The notes under the pieces are model-generated. The model was given only the letters and a program-made list of their open reading frames with translations, did no database searches and had not been told where the DNA came from. From Gammaproteobacteria bacterium (lineage in GTDB: Bacteria > Pseudomonadota > Gammaproteobacteria > Burkholderiales > Thiobacillaceae), in NCBI GenBank assembly GCA_018820765.1, contig JAHJNN010000008.1:452918-516917 (forward strand): DNA of 64,000 nucleotides, read 5' to 3'. Of this stretch, positions 18,371 to 28,343 are shown piece after piece (position 1 is the stretch's first letter; every line of letters begins with the position of its first letter). Position numbers and translations under genes: made by a program.

Positions 18371-20661
18371 TAACAACCATGATCCTGAACCGATTGACGC
18401 TTGCCCTCGCAGCCGTGTTTGCCGTGCAGCCCGTGTTCGCCGACGAACCCTTCGTCGTCAAGGACATCCGGGTCGAGGGCATCCAGCGCACCGAGGCGGG
18501 GACGGTGTTCAGCTACCTGCCGGTCAAGGTGGGCGAGGTGATGACCGACGAGAAAACGGCAGCGGCGATCAAGGCGCTCTATGCCACCGGTTTCTTCAAG
18601 GACGTGCGGCTGGAAGCGCGCGACGGCGTGGTGATCGTCACGGTCGAGGAGCGCCCGTCGATTGCCAAGATCACCCTGTCCGGCATCAAGGAATTTTCCG
18701 AGGAAGACCTCAAGGCCGGCCTCAAGCAGACCGGCCTGGCCGAAGGCCGTGTGCTCGACCGCGCCCTGGTGGACAAGGCCGAACAGGAGTTGCAGCGTCA
18801 GTACTTCAACCGCGGCAAATATGCGGTCGAGATCAAGTCCACCCTGACCCCGCTCGAGCGCAACCGCGTTGCCGTCCAGTTCGACGTGGTGGAAGGCGAC
18901 AGCGCCAAGATCCAGCAGATCAACATCGTCGGCAACAAGGCGTTCAAGGAAAAGGAACTGCTGAACCAGTTCACCTCCACCACGCCCGGCTGGCTGACCT
19001 GGTACACCAAGAACGACCAGTATTCAAAATCGCGTCTGGGCGGCGACATCGAGGCCCTGCGCTCGTTCTACCTCAATCGCGGCTACCTCGAATTCAACGT
19101 CGACTCCACCCAGGTGTCGATTTCGCCCGACAAGCAGGGCATCTACATTACCGTCAACGTGACCGAAGGGCCGCAGTACACGGTGTCGGACGTCAAGCTG
19201 GCGGGGCAGATGCTGGTTCCGGAAGACGAGCTGAAAAAGCTCGTCACGGTGAAGCCGGGCGAGGTGTTCGTGCGCGACCGCCTGACCGAGACCACCAAGA
19301 AGATCAGCGACCGCCTCGGCAACGACGGCTATGCCTTCGCCAACGTCAACGCCGTGCCCGAACTCGACAAGGAAAAGGGCACCGTCGCCTTCACCCTGTT
19401 CGTCGATCCCGGCCGCCGCGTCTACGTCAACCGCATCAACGTGGCGGGCAACACCAAGACGCGCGACGAAGTGGTGCGCCGCGAGATCCGCCAGATGGAA
19501 GGCGCGTATTACGACGCCGAAAAGATCAACCGTTCGCGCGAGCGGATCAACCGCCTGGAGTTCTTCAACGAGGTCAACATCGAAACGCCGGCGGTGACCG
19601 GGACCACCGACCAGGTCGACGTCAACGTCAGCGTGTCCGAGAAATCGACCGGCAGCGTCATGCTGGGCGCCGGCTTCTCGTCGTCGGAAGGGCTGATCCT
19701 GTCGGGATCGGTGTCGCAGAGCAACGTGTTCGGCACCGGCAACCGCGTCTCGGCACAGATCAACTCGGGCACCGTCAACACCGTGTATTCGCTGTCGTTC
19801 ACCAACCCCTACTTCACCCTCGACGGCATCAGCCTCGGCTACGACCTGTATCGCCGGGATGTGGACTCGAGCGAGCTCGACAACACCGGCTTTTTCGAGA
19901 ACTCGACCATAGGCGCGGGCGTGCGGTTCGGCTTTCCGATCAACGAGCGCGACTTCATTTCGCTGGGCATGAGCTACGAGCAGAACAGCGTGAAGGTCGA
20001 TGCCACGAGCCCGCAACAATGGCAGGACTTCGTGACCCAGTTCGGCACCGACAACGACACCCTGCGGCTGGATGGCTCCTGGGCGCGGGACACGCGCGAC
20101 AACTACCTTTTCACCACCAAGGGCATGCTGCAGCGGGTGGCGGCCGAGGTCGGCACCCCCGCAGGCAGCCTGCAGTATTACAAGCTGTCCTTGCAGCACC
20201 AGCAGTACTTCACGCTGGGCAAGAGCTTCACGCTGATGCTGAACGGCGAGCTGGGTTTCGGCGACGGCCTGTCAGGCAAGCCCTTGCCGTTCTTCAAGAA
20301 CTTCTATGCGGGCGGCACCAGCTCGGTGCGCGGCTTCCAGAACGGCACCCTCGGGCCCAAGGATGTCGATGGCGACGCGCTGGGCGGCAACAAGCGCGTG
20401 GTCGGCAATGCGGAACTCTTCTTCCCGTTGCCGGGACTCAAGGATGACAAGTCGCTGCGCATGTCGGCCTTCGTCGATGCGGGCGCCGCCTACGGAGCCG
20501 GCGAAGAGTTTTCGGTCGACGGGCTGCGCTATTCGGCAGGCATCGCGGTGCTTTGGGTCTCGCCGCTCGGCCCGCTCAAATTCAGTCTTGCACAGCCTAT
20601 TGTCGAGAAGACGGGCGACAAGGCCGAAGTGTTCCAATTCACCCTCGGCAATGTGTTCTGA
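18367..20661 (+). CDS. bamA: outer-membrane protein assembly factor BamA
   Basis: Core of the BAM complex that inserts beta-barrel proteins in the outer membrane. 764 residues from the ATG at 18367 (ATGA overlap with rseP); an alternative ATG at 18379 removes four residues and has AGGCGG further upstream. Signal peptide to about FAVQPVFA-DEPF. Five POTRA repeats occupy roughly 25-425, then a 16-strand barrel with the SSVRGFQNGTLGP (VRGF) motif and the C-terminal aromatic FQFTLGNVF. Its partner BamD is at 37.4 kb. Confidence 0.97.
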   Translation: MITTMILNRLTLALAAVFAVQPVFADEPFVVKDIRVEGIQRTEAGTVFSYLPVKVGEVMTDEKTAAAIKALYATGFFKDVRLEARDGVVIVTVEERPSIAKITLSGIKEFSEEDLKAGLKQTGLAEGRVLDRALVDKAEQELQRQYFNRGKYAVEIKSTLTPLERNRVAVQFDVVEGDSAKIQQINIVGNKAFKEKELLNQFTSTTPGWLTWYTKNDQYSKSRLGGDIEALRSFYLNRGYLEFNVDSTQVSISPDKQGIYITVNVTEGPQYTVSDVKLAGQMLVPEDELKKLVTVKPGEVFVRDRLTETTKKISDRLGNDGYAFANVNAVPELDKEKGTVAFTLFVDPGRRVYVNRINVAGNTKTRDEVVRREIRQMEGAYYDAEKINRSRERINRLEFFNEVNIETPAVTGTTDQVDVNVSVSEKSTGSVMLGAGFSSSEGLILSGSVSQSNVFGTGNRVSAQINSGTVNTVYSLSFTNPYFTLDGISLGYDLYRRDVDSSELDNTGFFENSTIGAGVRFGFPINERDFISLGMSYEQNSVKVDATSPQQWQDFVTQFGTDNDTLRLDGSWARDTRDNYLFTTKGMLQRVAAEVGTPAGSLQYYKLSLQHQQYFTLGKSFTLMLNGELGFGDGLSGKPLPFFKNFYAGGTSSVRGFQNGTLGPKDVDGDALGGNKRVVGNAELFFPLPGLKDDKSLRMSAFVDAGAAYGAGEEFSVDGLRYSAGIAVLWVSPLGPLKFSLAQPIVEKTGDKAEVFQFTLGNVF

Positions 20662-20685
20662 GGCTGGCCGTTTCTGGAGTATTCG

Positions 20686-21189
20686 ATGATGAAGTTCAAG
20701 CAGATTGCAATTTCCCTGGTTCTGGCGTCCGCGTTTGCGGCCGCCCCCGTCCTGGCCCAAACCAAGATCGGTTTCGTCAACACCGAGCGGCTGCTGCGCG
20801 AAGCGCCGCTGTCGGTCGCCGCCCAGAAGAAGCTTGAGCGCGAATTCGCCGCCCGCGACCAGGAACTGCAGAAGCTCGCCAAGCAGGCGCGTGACCTGCA
20901 GGCCCAGCTCGACAAGGACGGCGTGACCATGTCCGACAGCGAGCGCAAGGCGAAGGAACGCGATCTCGGCAACCTCAACCGCGACCTGCAGCGCCAGGGG
21001 CGCGAGTTCCGCGAAGACCTCAACCTGCGTCGCAACGAGGAGTTGGGACAGATTCAGGAGCGCGCGCGCAAGGCAATCCAGGACATCGCCAAAGCCGAAA
21101 AATTCGACCTCATCGTCGAGCAGGCCGTCTACGTCGATCCCAAGAGCGACATCACCGACCGGGTGATGAAGGCCCTGGGCAACAAATAA
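20686..21189 (+). CDS. skp: periplasmic chaperone Skp/OmpH
   Basis: Holds unfolded outer-membrane proteins on the way to BAM. 167 residues. Signal peptide MMKFKQIAISLVLASAFAAAP with cleavage after VLA-QTK. The mature start TKIGFVNTERLLREAP is typical. A long charged coiled coil (about 50-135, rich in Glu, Arg, Lys and Gln) forms the tentacles. DLIVEQAVYVDPKSDITDRVMKAL closes the body domain. Directly follows bamA, as in most proteobacteria. Confidence 0.95.
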   Translation: MMKFKQIAISLVLASAFAAAPVLAQTKIGFVNTERLLREAPLSVAAQKKLEREFAARDQELQKLAKQARDLQAQLDKDGVTMSDSERKAKERDLGNLNRDLQRQGREFREDLNLRRNEELGQIQERARKAIQDIAKAEKFDLIVEQAVYVDPKSDITDRVMKALGNK

Positions 21190-21210
21190 CCCCGGCTGTC
21201 ACCCCATCCG

Positions 21211-22242
21211 ATGGCCGTAACCCTGGCAGCGCTGGTTGCCCGCTTTGGCGGAGAGCTTGTGGGCGATGGCGCGCAGGCGGTGAGCCAGGTAGCGCCGCTG
21301 GATCGTGCCACGCCTGACGAAATCGGTTTCGTCTCGCAGAGCAAGTATCTGAACCAGTTGGCCGACACCCGTGCGGGGGCGGTCATCCTGCCGCTGGACG
21401 CGCGCGATGCCACCGAGCTGCCGCGCATCCTCACGCCCAATCCCTATCTGTATTTCGCGCGTGTCTCGGCCCTGCTGAATCCGCCGCCGCGTCCGCCCGC
21501 GGGCATCCATGCGGCGGCCAGTGTCGCACCGGATGCGGACGTTGCCGCCGACGCCTGCATCGCGGCCGGCGCCGTGATCGGCCGCGGCGCAGTGATCGGC
21601 GCGCGCACCGTGGTCGGCCCCAACTGCGTCGTCGGCGACCATGCACGTGTCGGCGCCGATTGCCTGCTGCACGCCAACGTCACGCTGTATCACCGCTGCG
21701 AAGTGGGCGACCGCGCCATCCTGCATTCGGGCTGCGTGATCGGCTCGGACGGGTTCGGCTTCGCGCCCAACGACGGCCGCTGGGAGAAAATCCCGCAGAT
21801 CGGCCGCGTGCTGATCGGCGACGACGTCGAGGTCGGCGCCTGCACCACCATCGACCGCGGCGCGCTGGAGGACACGGTGATCGAGGAGGGCGTCAAGCTC
21901 GACAACCTGGTCCAGGTCGCGCACAACGTGGTGATCGGCGCGCACACTGCGATCGCGGCCTGCACCGGCATCGCCGGCAGCGCCAAGATCGGCCGCCACT
22001 GCACCATCGGCGGCGCGGCGATGATCTTCGGCCATATCGAGATTGCCGACGGCACCCGCATCTCGACCAACACCCTGATCACCAAGTCGCTGCCAAAGGC
22101 CGGCACCTACACCTCGGCGCCGCCGTTCACCGAACACGAGGTCTGGCAGAAGAACGCCGTCCACATGCGCAATCTCGACAAGCTGGCGAACCGCATCAAG
22201 CAGCTTGAAAAAAGACTCAACGAACTGGAAAGCAAATCATGA
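21211..22242 (+). CDS. lpxD: UDP-3-O-(3-hydroxyacyl)glucosamine N-acyltransferase
   Basis: Third step of lipid A synthesis: adds the second 3-hydroxyacyl chain to UDP-acyl-glucosamine. 343 residues. The N-terminal uridine-binding domain ([18 protein letters not shown]) is followed by a left-handed beta-helix of hexapeptide repeats (about 105-300). [22 protein letters not shown] carries the family active-site region, and [15 protein letters not shown] includes the catalytic His area. A C-terminal helix ends in KRLNELE. The stop overlaps fabZ by 4 bp. Confidence 0.96.
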   Translation: MAVTLAALVARFGGELVGDGAQAVSQVAPLDRATPDEIGFVSQSKYLNQLADTRAGAVILPLDARDATELPRILTPNPYLYFARVSALLNPPPRPPAGIHAAASVAPDADVAADACIAAGAVIGRGAVIGARTVVGPNCVVGDHARVGADCLLHANVTLYHRCEVGDRAILHSGCVIGSDGFGFAPNDGRWEKIPQIGRVLIGDDVEVGACTTIDRGALEDTVIEEGVKLDNLVQVAHNVVIGAHTAIAACTGIAGSAKIGRHCTIGGAAMIFGHIEIADGTRISTNTLITKSLPKAGTYTSAPPFTEHEVWQKNAVHMRNLDKLANRIKQLEKRLNELESKS

Positions 22243-22685
22243 GCGTGATGGACATCGAGCAGGTCATGCAGTACTTGCCGCACCGCTATCCCTTCCTGCT
22301 GATCGACAAGGTCACCGAGCTCGAACTCGGCAAGACCATCACCGCGATCAAGAACGTCACCATCAACGAGCCGTTCTTCAACGGCCATTTTCCGGGGGCG
22401 CCGGTGATGCCGGGCGTGCTGATCCTGGAAGCGCTGGCGCAGGCGGCGGCGATCCTGTCGTTCAAGACCAAGGGCTATGCGCCTGAGGACATCGGCATCG
22501 TCTACTTCGCCGGCATCGACGGCGCGCGCTTCAAGAAGCCGGTCAAGCCGGGCGACCAGCTGGTGCTCAAGGCCGAGATCGTGCGCGAGATGCGTGGCAT
22601 CTGGAAATACAAGGGACGCGCCGAAGTCGACGGGGCACTGGTCGCCGAAGCCGAACTGATGGCGACCCTGCGCGACAAGCCCTAA
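22239..22685 (+). CDS. fabZ: 3-hydroxyacyl-[ACP] dehydratase FabZ
   Basis: Dehydrates 3-hydroxyacyl-ACP in fatty-acid elongation and so competes with LpxA/LpxD for the same substrate. 148 residues of hot-dog fold. [13 protein letters not shown] is near the N-terminus, the active site is [23 protein letters not shown] with His50 and Glu64, and [17 protein letters not shown] follows. GTG- or ATG-like starts are close; the ATG at 22239 overlaps the lpxD stop. Its stop abuts the lpxA start. Confidence 0.96.
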   Translation: MSVMDIEQVMQYLPHRYPFLLIDKVTELELGKTITAIKNVTINEPFFNGHFPGAPVMPGVLILEALAQAAAILSFKTKGYAPEDIGIVYFAGIDGARFKKPVKPGDQLVLKAEIVREMRGIWKYKGRAEVDGALVAEAELMATLRDKP

Positions 22686-23462
22686 ATGACGAATATCCAT
22701 CCCACCGCGCTGGTCGCGCCGGGTGCCCGGCTTGCCGACGGCGTCGAGATCGGCCCGTATACGATCATCGGGGAGCATGTCGAGATCGGCGCCGGCACCA
22801 CGGTCGGCGCGCATGCCGTGATCACCGGCCACACCAAAATCGGCGCACGCAACCGCATCTTCCATTTCGTCTCGCTCGGCGAAGCGCCTCAGGACAAGAA
22901 ATACGCCGGCGAGCCGACCCGCCTGGAAATCGGCGACGACAACGTGATCCGCGAGTTCTGCACCTTCAACACCGGCACCGTGCAGGACCGCGGCGTCACC
23001 ACCATCGGCAGCCACAATTGGATCATGGCCTACGTCCACATCGCGCATGACTGCGTGGTGGGCGACCGCACCATCTTCGCCAACAACGCCTCGCTGGCGG
23101 GTCACGCCGAAGTGGGCGACTGGGTGATCCTCGGCGGCTTCACCGGCGTGCACCAGTTCTGCAAGATCGGCGCCCACGTGATGACGGGCATCTCCAGCGT
23201 GGTGTTCAAGGACATCCCGCCCTTCGTCATGGCGTCCGGCCAGCCGGCCGCGCCGCACGGCCTCAACAGCGAAGGCCTCAAGCGGCGCGGGTTTTCCGCC
23301 GACGCGCTGGCGGCCCTGAAGCGCGCCTACAAGATTCTCTACCGCGAAGGCAACACGCTCGCCGAAGCGCTGGCCAAGCTTGCCCCCGAGGCGGCCAAGC
23401 ACGCCGAAGTGCAGCAGCTCCTCGACTTCCTCGCACGCGCCGAGCGCGGCATCATCCGGTGA
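22686..23462 (+). CDS. lpxA: UDP-N-acetylglucosamine O-acyltransferase
   Basis: First step of lipid A synthesis: transfers 3-hydroxyacyl from ACP to UDP-GlcNAc. 258 residues. A left-handed beta-helix of hexapeptide repeats fills the first about 190 residues ([25 protein letters not shown]). [16 protein letters not shown] contains the catalytic histidine region. A helical C-terminal domain ([26 protein letters not shown]) follows. Starts at the base after the fabZ stop and overlaps lpxB. Confidence 0.97.
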   Translation: MTNIHPTALVAPGARLADGVEIGPYTIIGEHVEIGAGTTVGAHAVITGHTKIGARNRIFHFVSLGEAPQDKKYAGEPTRLEIGDDNVIREFCTFNTGTVQDRGVTTIGSHNWIMAYVHIAHDCVVGDRTIFANNASLAGHAEVGDWVILGGFTGVHQFCKIGAHVMTGISSVVFKDIPPFVMASGQPAAPHGLNSEGLKRRGFSADALAALKRAYKILYREGNTLAEALAKLAPEAAKHAEVQQLLDFLARAERGIIR

Positions 23463-24589
23463 TTGATCTGGGTCTGGTCGCCGGCGAAGCCTCCGGCGAT
23501 CTCCTCGGCGCGCACTTCGTCGCCGCACTGAAACAAAGCCATCCCCATCTGCGCGCCGCCGGCATTGCCGGGCCGCGCATGGTCGCAGCCGGCGTCGAGG
23601 CGATTTATCCGAGCGACAAGCTGGCGGTCAACGGCTACGTCGAGGTGCTGCGCCATCTGCCCGAGCTGTTGTGGATCCGCTCGCGCATCACCCGCCATTT
23701 TCTGCGCGAGCGACCGCGCGTCTTCGTCGGCATCGACGCGCCGGATTTCAATTTCACCCTGGAAACGAAGCTCAAGCAGGCCGGCATTCCCAGCGTGCAC
23801 TTCGTCAGCCCGTCGATCTGGGCCTGGCGGCCGGAGCGCATCCATCGCATCAAACAGGCGGTGTCGCACATGCTGGTGGTGTTCCCGTTCGAGGCGCAGA
23901 TCTATCGCGACGCCGGCATCCCGGTCAGCTACGTCGGCCATCCGCTGGCCGACGTGATACCGCTGGAACCCGACACCGCAGCGGCGCGTGCAGAATTGGG
24001 ACTGGCATCCGGCCCGGTCATCGCGCTGCTGCCGGGCAGCCGGCTTTCCGAAGTGGCGCGCCATGCGCGGCTGATGCTCGACGCCGCCGTGCGCATTCGC
24101 CGCCAGCATGCGGACGCGCAGTTCGTGCTGCCCGCCGCGAGCGAGGCCGCCGCGCGGCTGATCCGTCAGGCATCGCAGGGTCTGGACTTGCCGCTGCACA
24201 TTTTGGCAGGGCAGTCGCACATCGCGCTGGCGGCGTGCGACGTCGCACTGGTGGCCTCGGGCACCGCCACCCTCGAAGCCGCGCTGTTCAAGAAACCCAT
24301 GGTGATCACCTACCGGGTGCCGGCGCTCACCGCCTACCTGATGCGCAAGAAGGCGCTGCAGCCATGGATCGGGCTGCCGAACATCCTGGCGCGTGATTTC
24401 GTGGTGCCGGAGCGGGTGCAGGAAGCCGCCACGCCCGAGAACCTGGCAAACGATGCGCTCGCCTGGCTGGACGACGCGCCGCGCCGTGAGGCCGCCGTCG
24501 AAACCTTCCGCGCCATGCACCTGAGCCTGAGGCAGAACGCCAGCGCGCGCATCGCCGAGGCGCTCGATCCGTATCTGGAGGGGGCATGA
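23459..24589 (+). CDS. lpxB: lipid-A-disaccharide synthase
   Basis: Joins lipid X and UDP-diacylglucosamine to form the disaccharide core; a peripheral membrane glycosyltransferase (GT19). 376 residues from a GTG at 23459 that overlaps the lpxA stop (GTGA). N-terminal [17 protein letters not shown], the middle [16 protein letters not shown], and [11 protein letters not shown] followed by [23 protein letters not shown] are the family signatures. The stop overlaps rnhB. Confidence 0.96.
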   Translation: MIDLGLVAGEASGDLLGAHFVAALKQSHPHLRAAGIAGPRMVAAGVEAIYPSDKLAVNGYVEVLRHLPELLWIRSRITRHFLRERPRVFVGIDAPDFNFTLETKLKQAGIPSVHFVSPSIWAWRPERIHRIKQAVSHMLVVFPFEAQIYRDAGIPVSYVGHPLADVIPLEPDTAAARAELGLASGPVIALLPGSRLSEVARHARLMLDAAVRIRRQHADAQFVLPAASEAAARLIRQASQGLDLPLHILAGQSHIALAACDVALVASGTATLEAALFKKPMVITYRVPALTAYLMRKKALQPWIGLPNILARDFVVPERVQEAATPENLANDALAWLDDAPRREAAVETFRAMHLSLRQNASARIAEALDPYLEGA

Positions 24590-25200
24590 CGTCGCGCCAG
24601 ACGGTTGTATTGCATGTCGGCCCACTCGGGCTGTGCGGCGTCGACGAGGCCGGCCGCGGCCCGCTGGCAGGGCCGGTGACGGCAGCGGCCGTGATGCTCG
24701 ACCCCGCGCGGCCGATCGACGGTCTGCGCGATTCCAAGAAGCTGTCCGCCGCCGCGCGCGAGCGCCTGGCCGATGCGATTCGCGAGCATGCCGCCGCCTG
24801 GTGCGTGGCCGAGGCCAGCGTCGCCGAAATCGACCAGCTGAACATCCTGCAGGCCACCATGCTGGCGATGCAGCGCGCCGTCGCCGGTTTGCAGGTGCCG
24901 CCGGACGACGTCTGGGTCGACGGCAACCGCTGCCCCAACTGGGTGTGGCGTTCGCAGGCGGTGGTCAAGGGCGACGACAAGGTGGCCGCGATCGCCGCCG
25001 CCTCGATTCTGGCCAAGACCGCACGCGACCGGTTCATGTGCCGCCTGCACGACGAATATCCCGCCTACGGGTTTGCCCGGCACATGGGCTACGGCACCGC
25101 CGCGCACCTGGCCGCATTGAAGGCGCACGGCGCCTGCCCGCAGCACCGGCGCAGCTTCGCCCCGGTTAAACTCCTGCTCGATCAAGCCACCCTGTTCTGA
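24586..25200 (+). CDS. rnhB: ribonuclease HII
   Basis: Cuts the RNA strand in RNA-DNA hybrids and starts ribonucleotide excision. 204 residues. Motif [16 protein letters not shown] supplies Asp20 and Glu21. [13 protein letters not shown] holds a further metal aspartate. [13 protein letters not shown] and [18 protein letters not shown] are conserved C-terminal segments. Starts inside the lpxB stop; it is the usual end of this lipid A block. A CopD-like membrane gene follows after 11 bp. Confidence 0.95.
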   Translation: MTSRQTVVLHVGPLGLCGVDEAGRGPLAGPVTAAAVMLDPARPIDGLRDSKKLSAAARERLADAIREHAAAWCVAEASVAEIDQLNILQATMLAMQRAVAGLQVPPDDVWVDGNRCPNWVWRSQAVVKGDDKVAAIAAASILAKTARDRFMCRLHDEYPAYGFARHMGYGTAAHLAALKAHGACPQHRRSFAPVKLLLDQATLF

Positions 25201-25211
25201 AAGGAATCCGC

Positions 25212-25664
25212 ATGACCTTGTCCCTGTTCCTGCATGTCCTGAGTGTCGTCGTCTGGGTCGGCGGCATGTTCTTCGCCTACATGGCATTGCGCCCGGTGGC
25301 CGCCAGCGTGCTCGAGCCGCCGCAGCGGCTCACCCTGTGGGCCGGCGTGTTCGACAAGTTCTTTCCCTGGGTGTGGCTGTCGGTGGCGCTGATCCTGGCC
25401 ACCGGCCTGCACATGCTGACGGTGTTCGGCGGCATGGCCGCGCCGCTTTATGCCCTGGCCATGCTGGGGCTGGGCGTGGCGATGATGGCGATTTTCGCCC
25501 ATGTGTTTTTCTCGCCCTACAAGAAGCTCAAACGCGCGGTCGGCGAGCAGGACTGGAAAGCCGGCGGCGCTGCCCTTGGCCAGATCCGCAAGCTGATCGG
25601 CATCAACCTCAGCCTGGGGCTGCTGACGATCGCGGTGGTGTTTGTCGGGCGTGCTTTGCTCTAG
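25212..25664 (+). CDS. CopD-like integral membrane protein
   Basis: 150 residues with four hydrophobic segments, roughly 4-26, 48-75, 80-102 and 128-148. The pattern LFLHVLSVVVWVGGMFFAYMAL with a conserved His in helix 1 and GLHML in helix 2 matches the CopD domain family (PF05425-like), known from copper-resistance proteins but also widespread as small stand-alone proteins of unknown role. Preceded by AAGGAA. No copC or other copper genes are near, so a copper function is not supported. Confidence 0.7.
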   Translation: MTLSLFLHVLSVVVWVGGMFFAYMALRPVAASVLEPPQRLTLWAGVFDKFFPWVWLSVALILATGLHMLTVFGGMAAPLYALAMLGLGVAMMAIFAHVFFSPYKKLKRAVGEQDWKAGGAALGQIRKLIGINLSLGLLTIAVVFVGRALL

Positions 25665-25679
25665 AAAACAGAACCTACC

Positions 25680-25775
25680 GTCATTGCGAGCGTAGCGAAG
25701 CAATCCAGAATGTTCGCTTAATCAATGCGCTGGATTGCTTCGCGGAGTTTATGCCCTCCGGGTGCTCGCAATGAC
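25680..25775. repeat. palindromic intergenic repeat (GTCATTGCGAGC family)
   Basis: Left arm GTCATTGCGAGCGTAGCGAAGCAATCCAG (25680-25708; shown here by its halves GTCATTGCGAGC and CGAAGCAATCCAG). The right arm is the reverse complement, CTGGATTGCTTCGC (25730-25743) and GCTCGCAATGAC (25764-25775), with about 20 extra bases between its halves. It lies between convergent genes, may act as a bidirectional terminator, and is a common element type in proteobacteria. Confidence 0.75.
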
Positions 25776-25798
25776 TGGCTAAATTATTCAGCGTCTTC

Positions 25799-26194
25799 TC
25801 AGGGCTCGTCTTGTGCCGGCGCTGCCAGCAACTGGCGCGCCGTCTCACGGATGGCTACCTGCCGTGCCTCGCATTGCAGCTCGGCATGAAACCGCCCATC
25901 GCGATACAGATACACCGTCGGGAGATGGAAGATGCCGAAATAGCGTGCCACCCCGGTAGCTTCGCTGACATCGACTTCAAACAAGGTATCCGCGACGCCG
26001 GCCAGCGCCTCGGGCAGCAGCCGTTTCCAGGCACGGCATGAACCGCAATGCGGCGCGCTGAACAGCACCACGGCGACACCGGCCGTGGCGGCGAGGCGGG
26101 CATGGAACCCGCCCTCGGCCAGACGCGAAAAAGCGGGTAGGGCGGCGGCATCCGGGCTGCTAGAATCGCGGCTTTCCTCCTGGCAGCTTCTCAT
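25799..26194 (-). CDS. thioredoxin-family protein
   Basis: 131 residues. A thioredoxin-fold core: VVLFSAPHCGSCRAWKRLLPEAL carries the CxxC (CGSC) redox site around 50-53, followed by TLFEVDVSEATGVARYFGIFHLPTVYLYRDGRF with the cis-proline in HLPT. The first about 28 residues are Ser/Ala rich and not a clear signal peptide, so cytoplasmic location is likely. The only ATG is at 26194, on the opposite strand to and overlapping the antiporter ATG. Partner and substrate are unknown. Confidence 0.7.
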   Translation of the reverse strand: MRSCQEESRDSSSPDAAALPAFSRLAEGGFHARLAATAGVAVVLFSAPHCGSCRAWKRLLPEALAGVADTLFEVDVSEATGVARYFGIFHLPTVYLYRDGRFHAELQCEARQVAIRETARQLLAAPAQDEP

Positions 26195-27194
26195 GCTCTT
26201 TCTCGAACTCTTCGGTTATCTGCTGCTCATCCTCGTTGCGGCGGAAATCTTTGTCAACGCGCTCGAACACCTGGGCGAGAAGCTGAAAATCTCGGAAGGG
26301 GTGACCGGCTCGCTGTTTGCCGCGGTCGGCACCGCCATGCCGGAAACCCTGGTGCCGCTGCTGGCGATTTTTGCCACCACCGGCAATGCGGTGACCAACG
26401 AAGAAATTGGCGTCGGGGCGATTCTCGGCGCGCCCTTGATGCTGTCGACCCTGTCGCTGTGCCTGATGAGCGTGGCGGTGCTGAAGCGGCGCGGCCTGCA
26501 GGGCCACCTCACGCCGGAGAAGACCGGCCTCAAGCGCGATCTGGATTTCTTCCTGATGGCCTTCCTGCTGGCCTTTGTTGCCATGTTCATTCCGCACGGC
26601 GAAGGCTGGGTGCGCGGCGCACTCGCCTTCGTCATGGTGATGATTTACTTCTTCTACGTGATGCTCACCCTGCGCGCGTCGGCCAAGCTGGTGGAAGACG
26701 GCCACGCCACCGAGGCCGGCTCGCCGATGCTGCTGACCCGCCTGGGCCTGCCGCAGAACCTGTTCTTTATCGTGGTGCAGCTGGCGCTGGGCCTGGCCTT
26801 GCTGGTCGCCGGCGCCAAGGGTTTCATCCACGGCGTGGAAGAGGCTGCCCCCATCATCGGCATCTCCGCGCTGCTGCTGTCCCTGATGATCATCCCGATC
26901 GCCACCGAATTGCCTGAGAAGGTGAATTCGATCCTGTGGATCCGCAAGCACAAGGATACGCTGGCCTTCGGCAACATCACCGGCGCCATGGTGTTCCAGG
27001 GCACGCTGCTGCCTGCCATCGGCATTTCGCTTACGCCGTGGGCGCCGCAAAAGGAAGTGCTGCTGGGCGTGCTGGTCACCCTGGTCGCGGCCTTCTGGCT
27101 GCGCTGGGCGGCGCTGAGCGGCGGGCTGCGGGTGTGGCACCTGTTCGTCAACGGCGCTTTGTACGTGACCTATCTGACGGTCGTCCTCGTCTGA
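26193..27194 (+). CDS. sodium/calcium exchanger-family (CaCA) membrane antiporter
   Basis: 333 residues from the ATG at 26193, with about ten hydrophobic segments. Two alpha-repeats are visible: GSLFAAVGTAMPETLVPLLAI in the N-terminal half and LMIIPIATELPEKVNSILW with TLAFGNITGAMVFQGTLLP in the C-terminal half. Both contain the acidic residue of the ion site in a proline-glutamate context (PET, PEK). This places it in the CaCA superfamily (YrbG-like). The ion exchanged is not determinable. A TAGAAT at 26161-26166 is a possible -10 element. Confidence 0.8.
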   Translation: MLFLELFGYLLLILVAAEIFVNALEHLGEKLKISEGVTGSLFAAVGTAMPETLVPLLAIFATTGNAVTNEEIGVGAILGAPLMLSTLSLCLMSVAVLKRRGLQGHLTPEKTGLKRDLDFFLMAFLLAFVAMFIPHGEGWVRGALAFVMVMIYFFYVMLTLRASAKLVEDGHATEAGSPMLLTRLGLPQNLFFIVVQLALGLALLVAGAKGFIHGVEEAAPIIGISALLLSLMIIPIATELPEKVNSILWIRKHKDTLAFGNITGAMVFQGTLLPAIGISLTPWAPQKEVLLGVLVTLVAAFWLRWAALSGGLRVWHLFVNGALYVTYLTVVLV

Positions 27195-27230
27195 TCTCTT
27201 TCATTCAGCCGGTCAGCCGTGGCAACTGAC

Positions 27231-28343
27231 TCAGGAACGTAAGCAGTCAACGCTAGGAGCGCAGGCAAGGCCCCAACCTGTACCGGCGGATTCGAATCGT
27301 AGTGCTCCGGTGTGGCCAAACATCAGGGGCGGCGAACAGACATCGCTTTCCAGCAGCAGCGTACCGAACGCGCCTTCCTGCGCTATCAATGATTCGCCAG
27401 CCGCGCGCGCCACGGTGAGCGCGACCCGAGTCAGCAGGCTGGTTTCGCCGACCTGTGCGCCGACGATCAGCGGCAGGCCACGTGCTCTTGCGGCATCGAC
27501 CAGGGCCAGCGTGCGCAGCAGCCCTCCCAGCTTGGAGACGCGCAGGTTAGGAATCCAGCGGGTGCCCGGTGCAAAATCGTCGAATTCGCCGATCCTGCAT
27601 AGACTTTCGTCGAGAATGATGGCCATATCCAGCGCCCGCGACAGCGCTGGCAAGTCCGTGCGCAGGCCAGTCGCCAGTGGCTCCTCGATTGCAAACGCTG
27701 GCGCGTCGAGTGCGACCAGATAGTTATGTGCGATGGTGGTGTCCCGCCACAGGTTGTTGGCGTCGAGACGCAGCCGGGTAACCGCTGTTCCGGCTCCCTT
27801 TAACACAGCAAGCTTCTCGCGGTCACGTCCCAGGTCGCCGGCGAGCTTGAGCTTGAAATCGGTCATGCCGATGTCACGATAGCGCGTAAAGGTGGCGGAC
27901 AAGGCGTTGGGGTCTGCGTCGCCGAGCACGGCCGAATATTGGAAGACCCCTGCCGTGTCAGGCAGACCAAGCCAGGCTTCAGCGGTAAGTCCGGCCTGGC
28001 GCGCGAACAGGTCGATCAAGGCAAGCTCGATCGCACACCAGGCTGCCGGGTTCATGTCGATGCGACGGGCGTGCGCCATGACCCAGGTACGCAGCGTTTC
28101 GGCGTCGCGAATCTCGGCCACGACTTCGACTTGGCTGGAAGCGAAGAAGGCCCGGGCGGTGTCCAGGGTTTCGCCCGTAACATAGGGGCGCGGACAGGCT
28201 TCGCCGATGCCGATCTGCCCATCGCCTCCGATGGCTTCGACCCACAGGCTGCTGGTCGCGTCACGTTCTGCCGAGGCATGTCGGAAGCGCTGCCGGAAGG
28301 GGATGTGGAGGGTGTGGAAACGCAGTGCGGCAAGACCGCTCAT
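27231..28343 (-). CDS. enolase-superfamily racemase/epimerase-like enzyme (muconate-lactonizing subgroup)
   Basis: 370 residues from the ATG at 28343, overlapping the upstream stop (ATGA). The N-terminal capping domain is followed by a TIM barrel with a complete catalytic set: K164-x-K166 (FKLKLAG), metal ligands Asp194 (LRLDANN), Glu220 (AIEEP) and Asp245 (ILDES), and Lys271 (RVSKLGG). The two opposed lysines are those used by dipeptide epimerases and N-acyl-amino-acid racemases. The last strand has VGAQVGETSLL, so specificity for a plain dipeptide is not obvious. Last gene of the acyl-ligase operon; I infer it racemises or isomerises the product or precursor made there. Confidence 0.82.
   Translation of the reverse strand: MSGLAALRFHTLHIPFRQRFRHASAERDATSSLWVEAIGGDGQIGIGEACPRPYVTGETLDTARAFFASSQVEVVAEIRDAETLRTWVMAHARRIDMNPAAWCAIELALIDLFARQAGLTAEAWLGLPDTAGVFQYSAVLGDADPNALSATFTRYRDIGMTDFKLKLAGDLGRDREKLAVLKGAGTAVTRLRLDANNLWRDTTIAHNYLVALDAPAFAIEEPLATGLRTDLPALSRALDMAIILDESLCRIGEFDDFAPGTRWIPNLRVSKLGGLLRTLALVDAARARGLPLIVGAQVGETSLLTRVALTVARAAGESLIAQEGAFGTLLLESDVCSPPLMFGHTGALRFESAGTGWGLACAPSVDCLRS

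Noticed and set aside
25212..25664. Copper-resistance function for the CopD-like protein
   Set aside because: No copC, copA or copper-binding Met/His-rich segments nearby; fold alone does not justify it.
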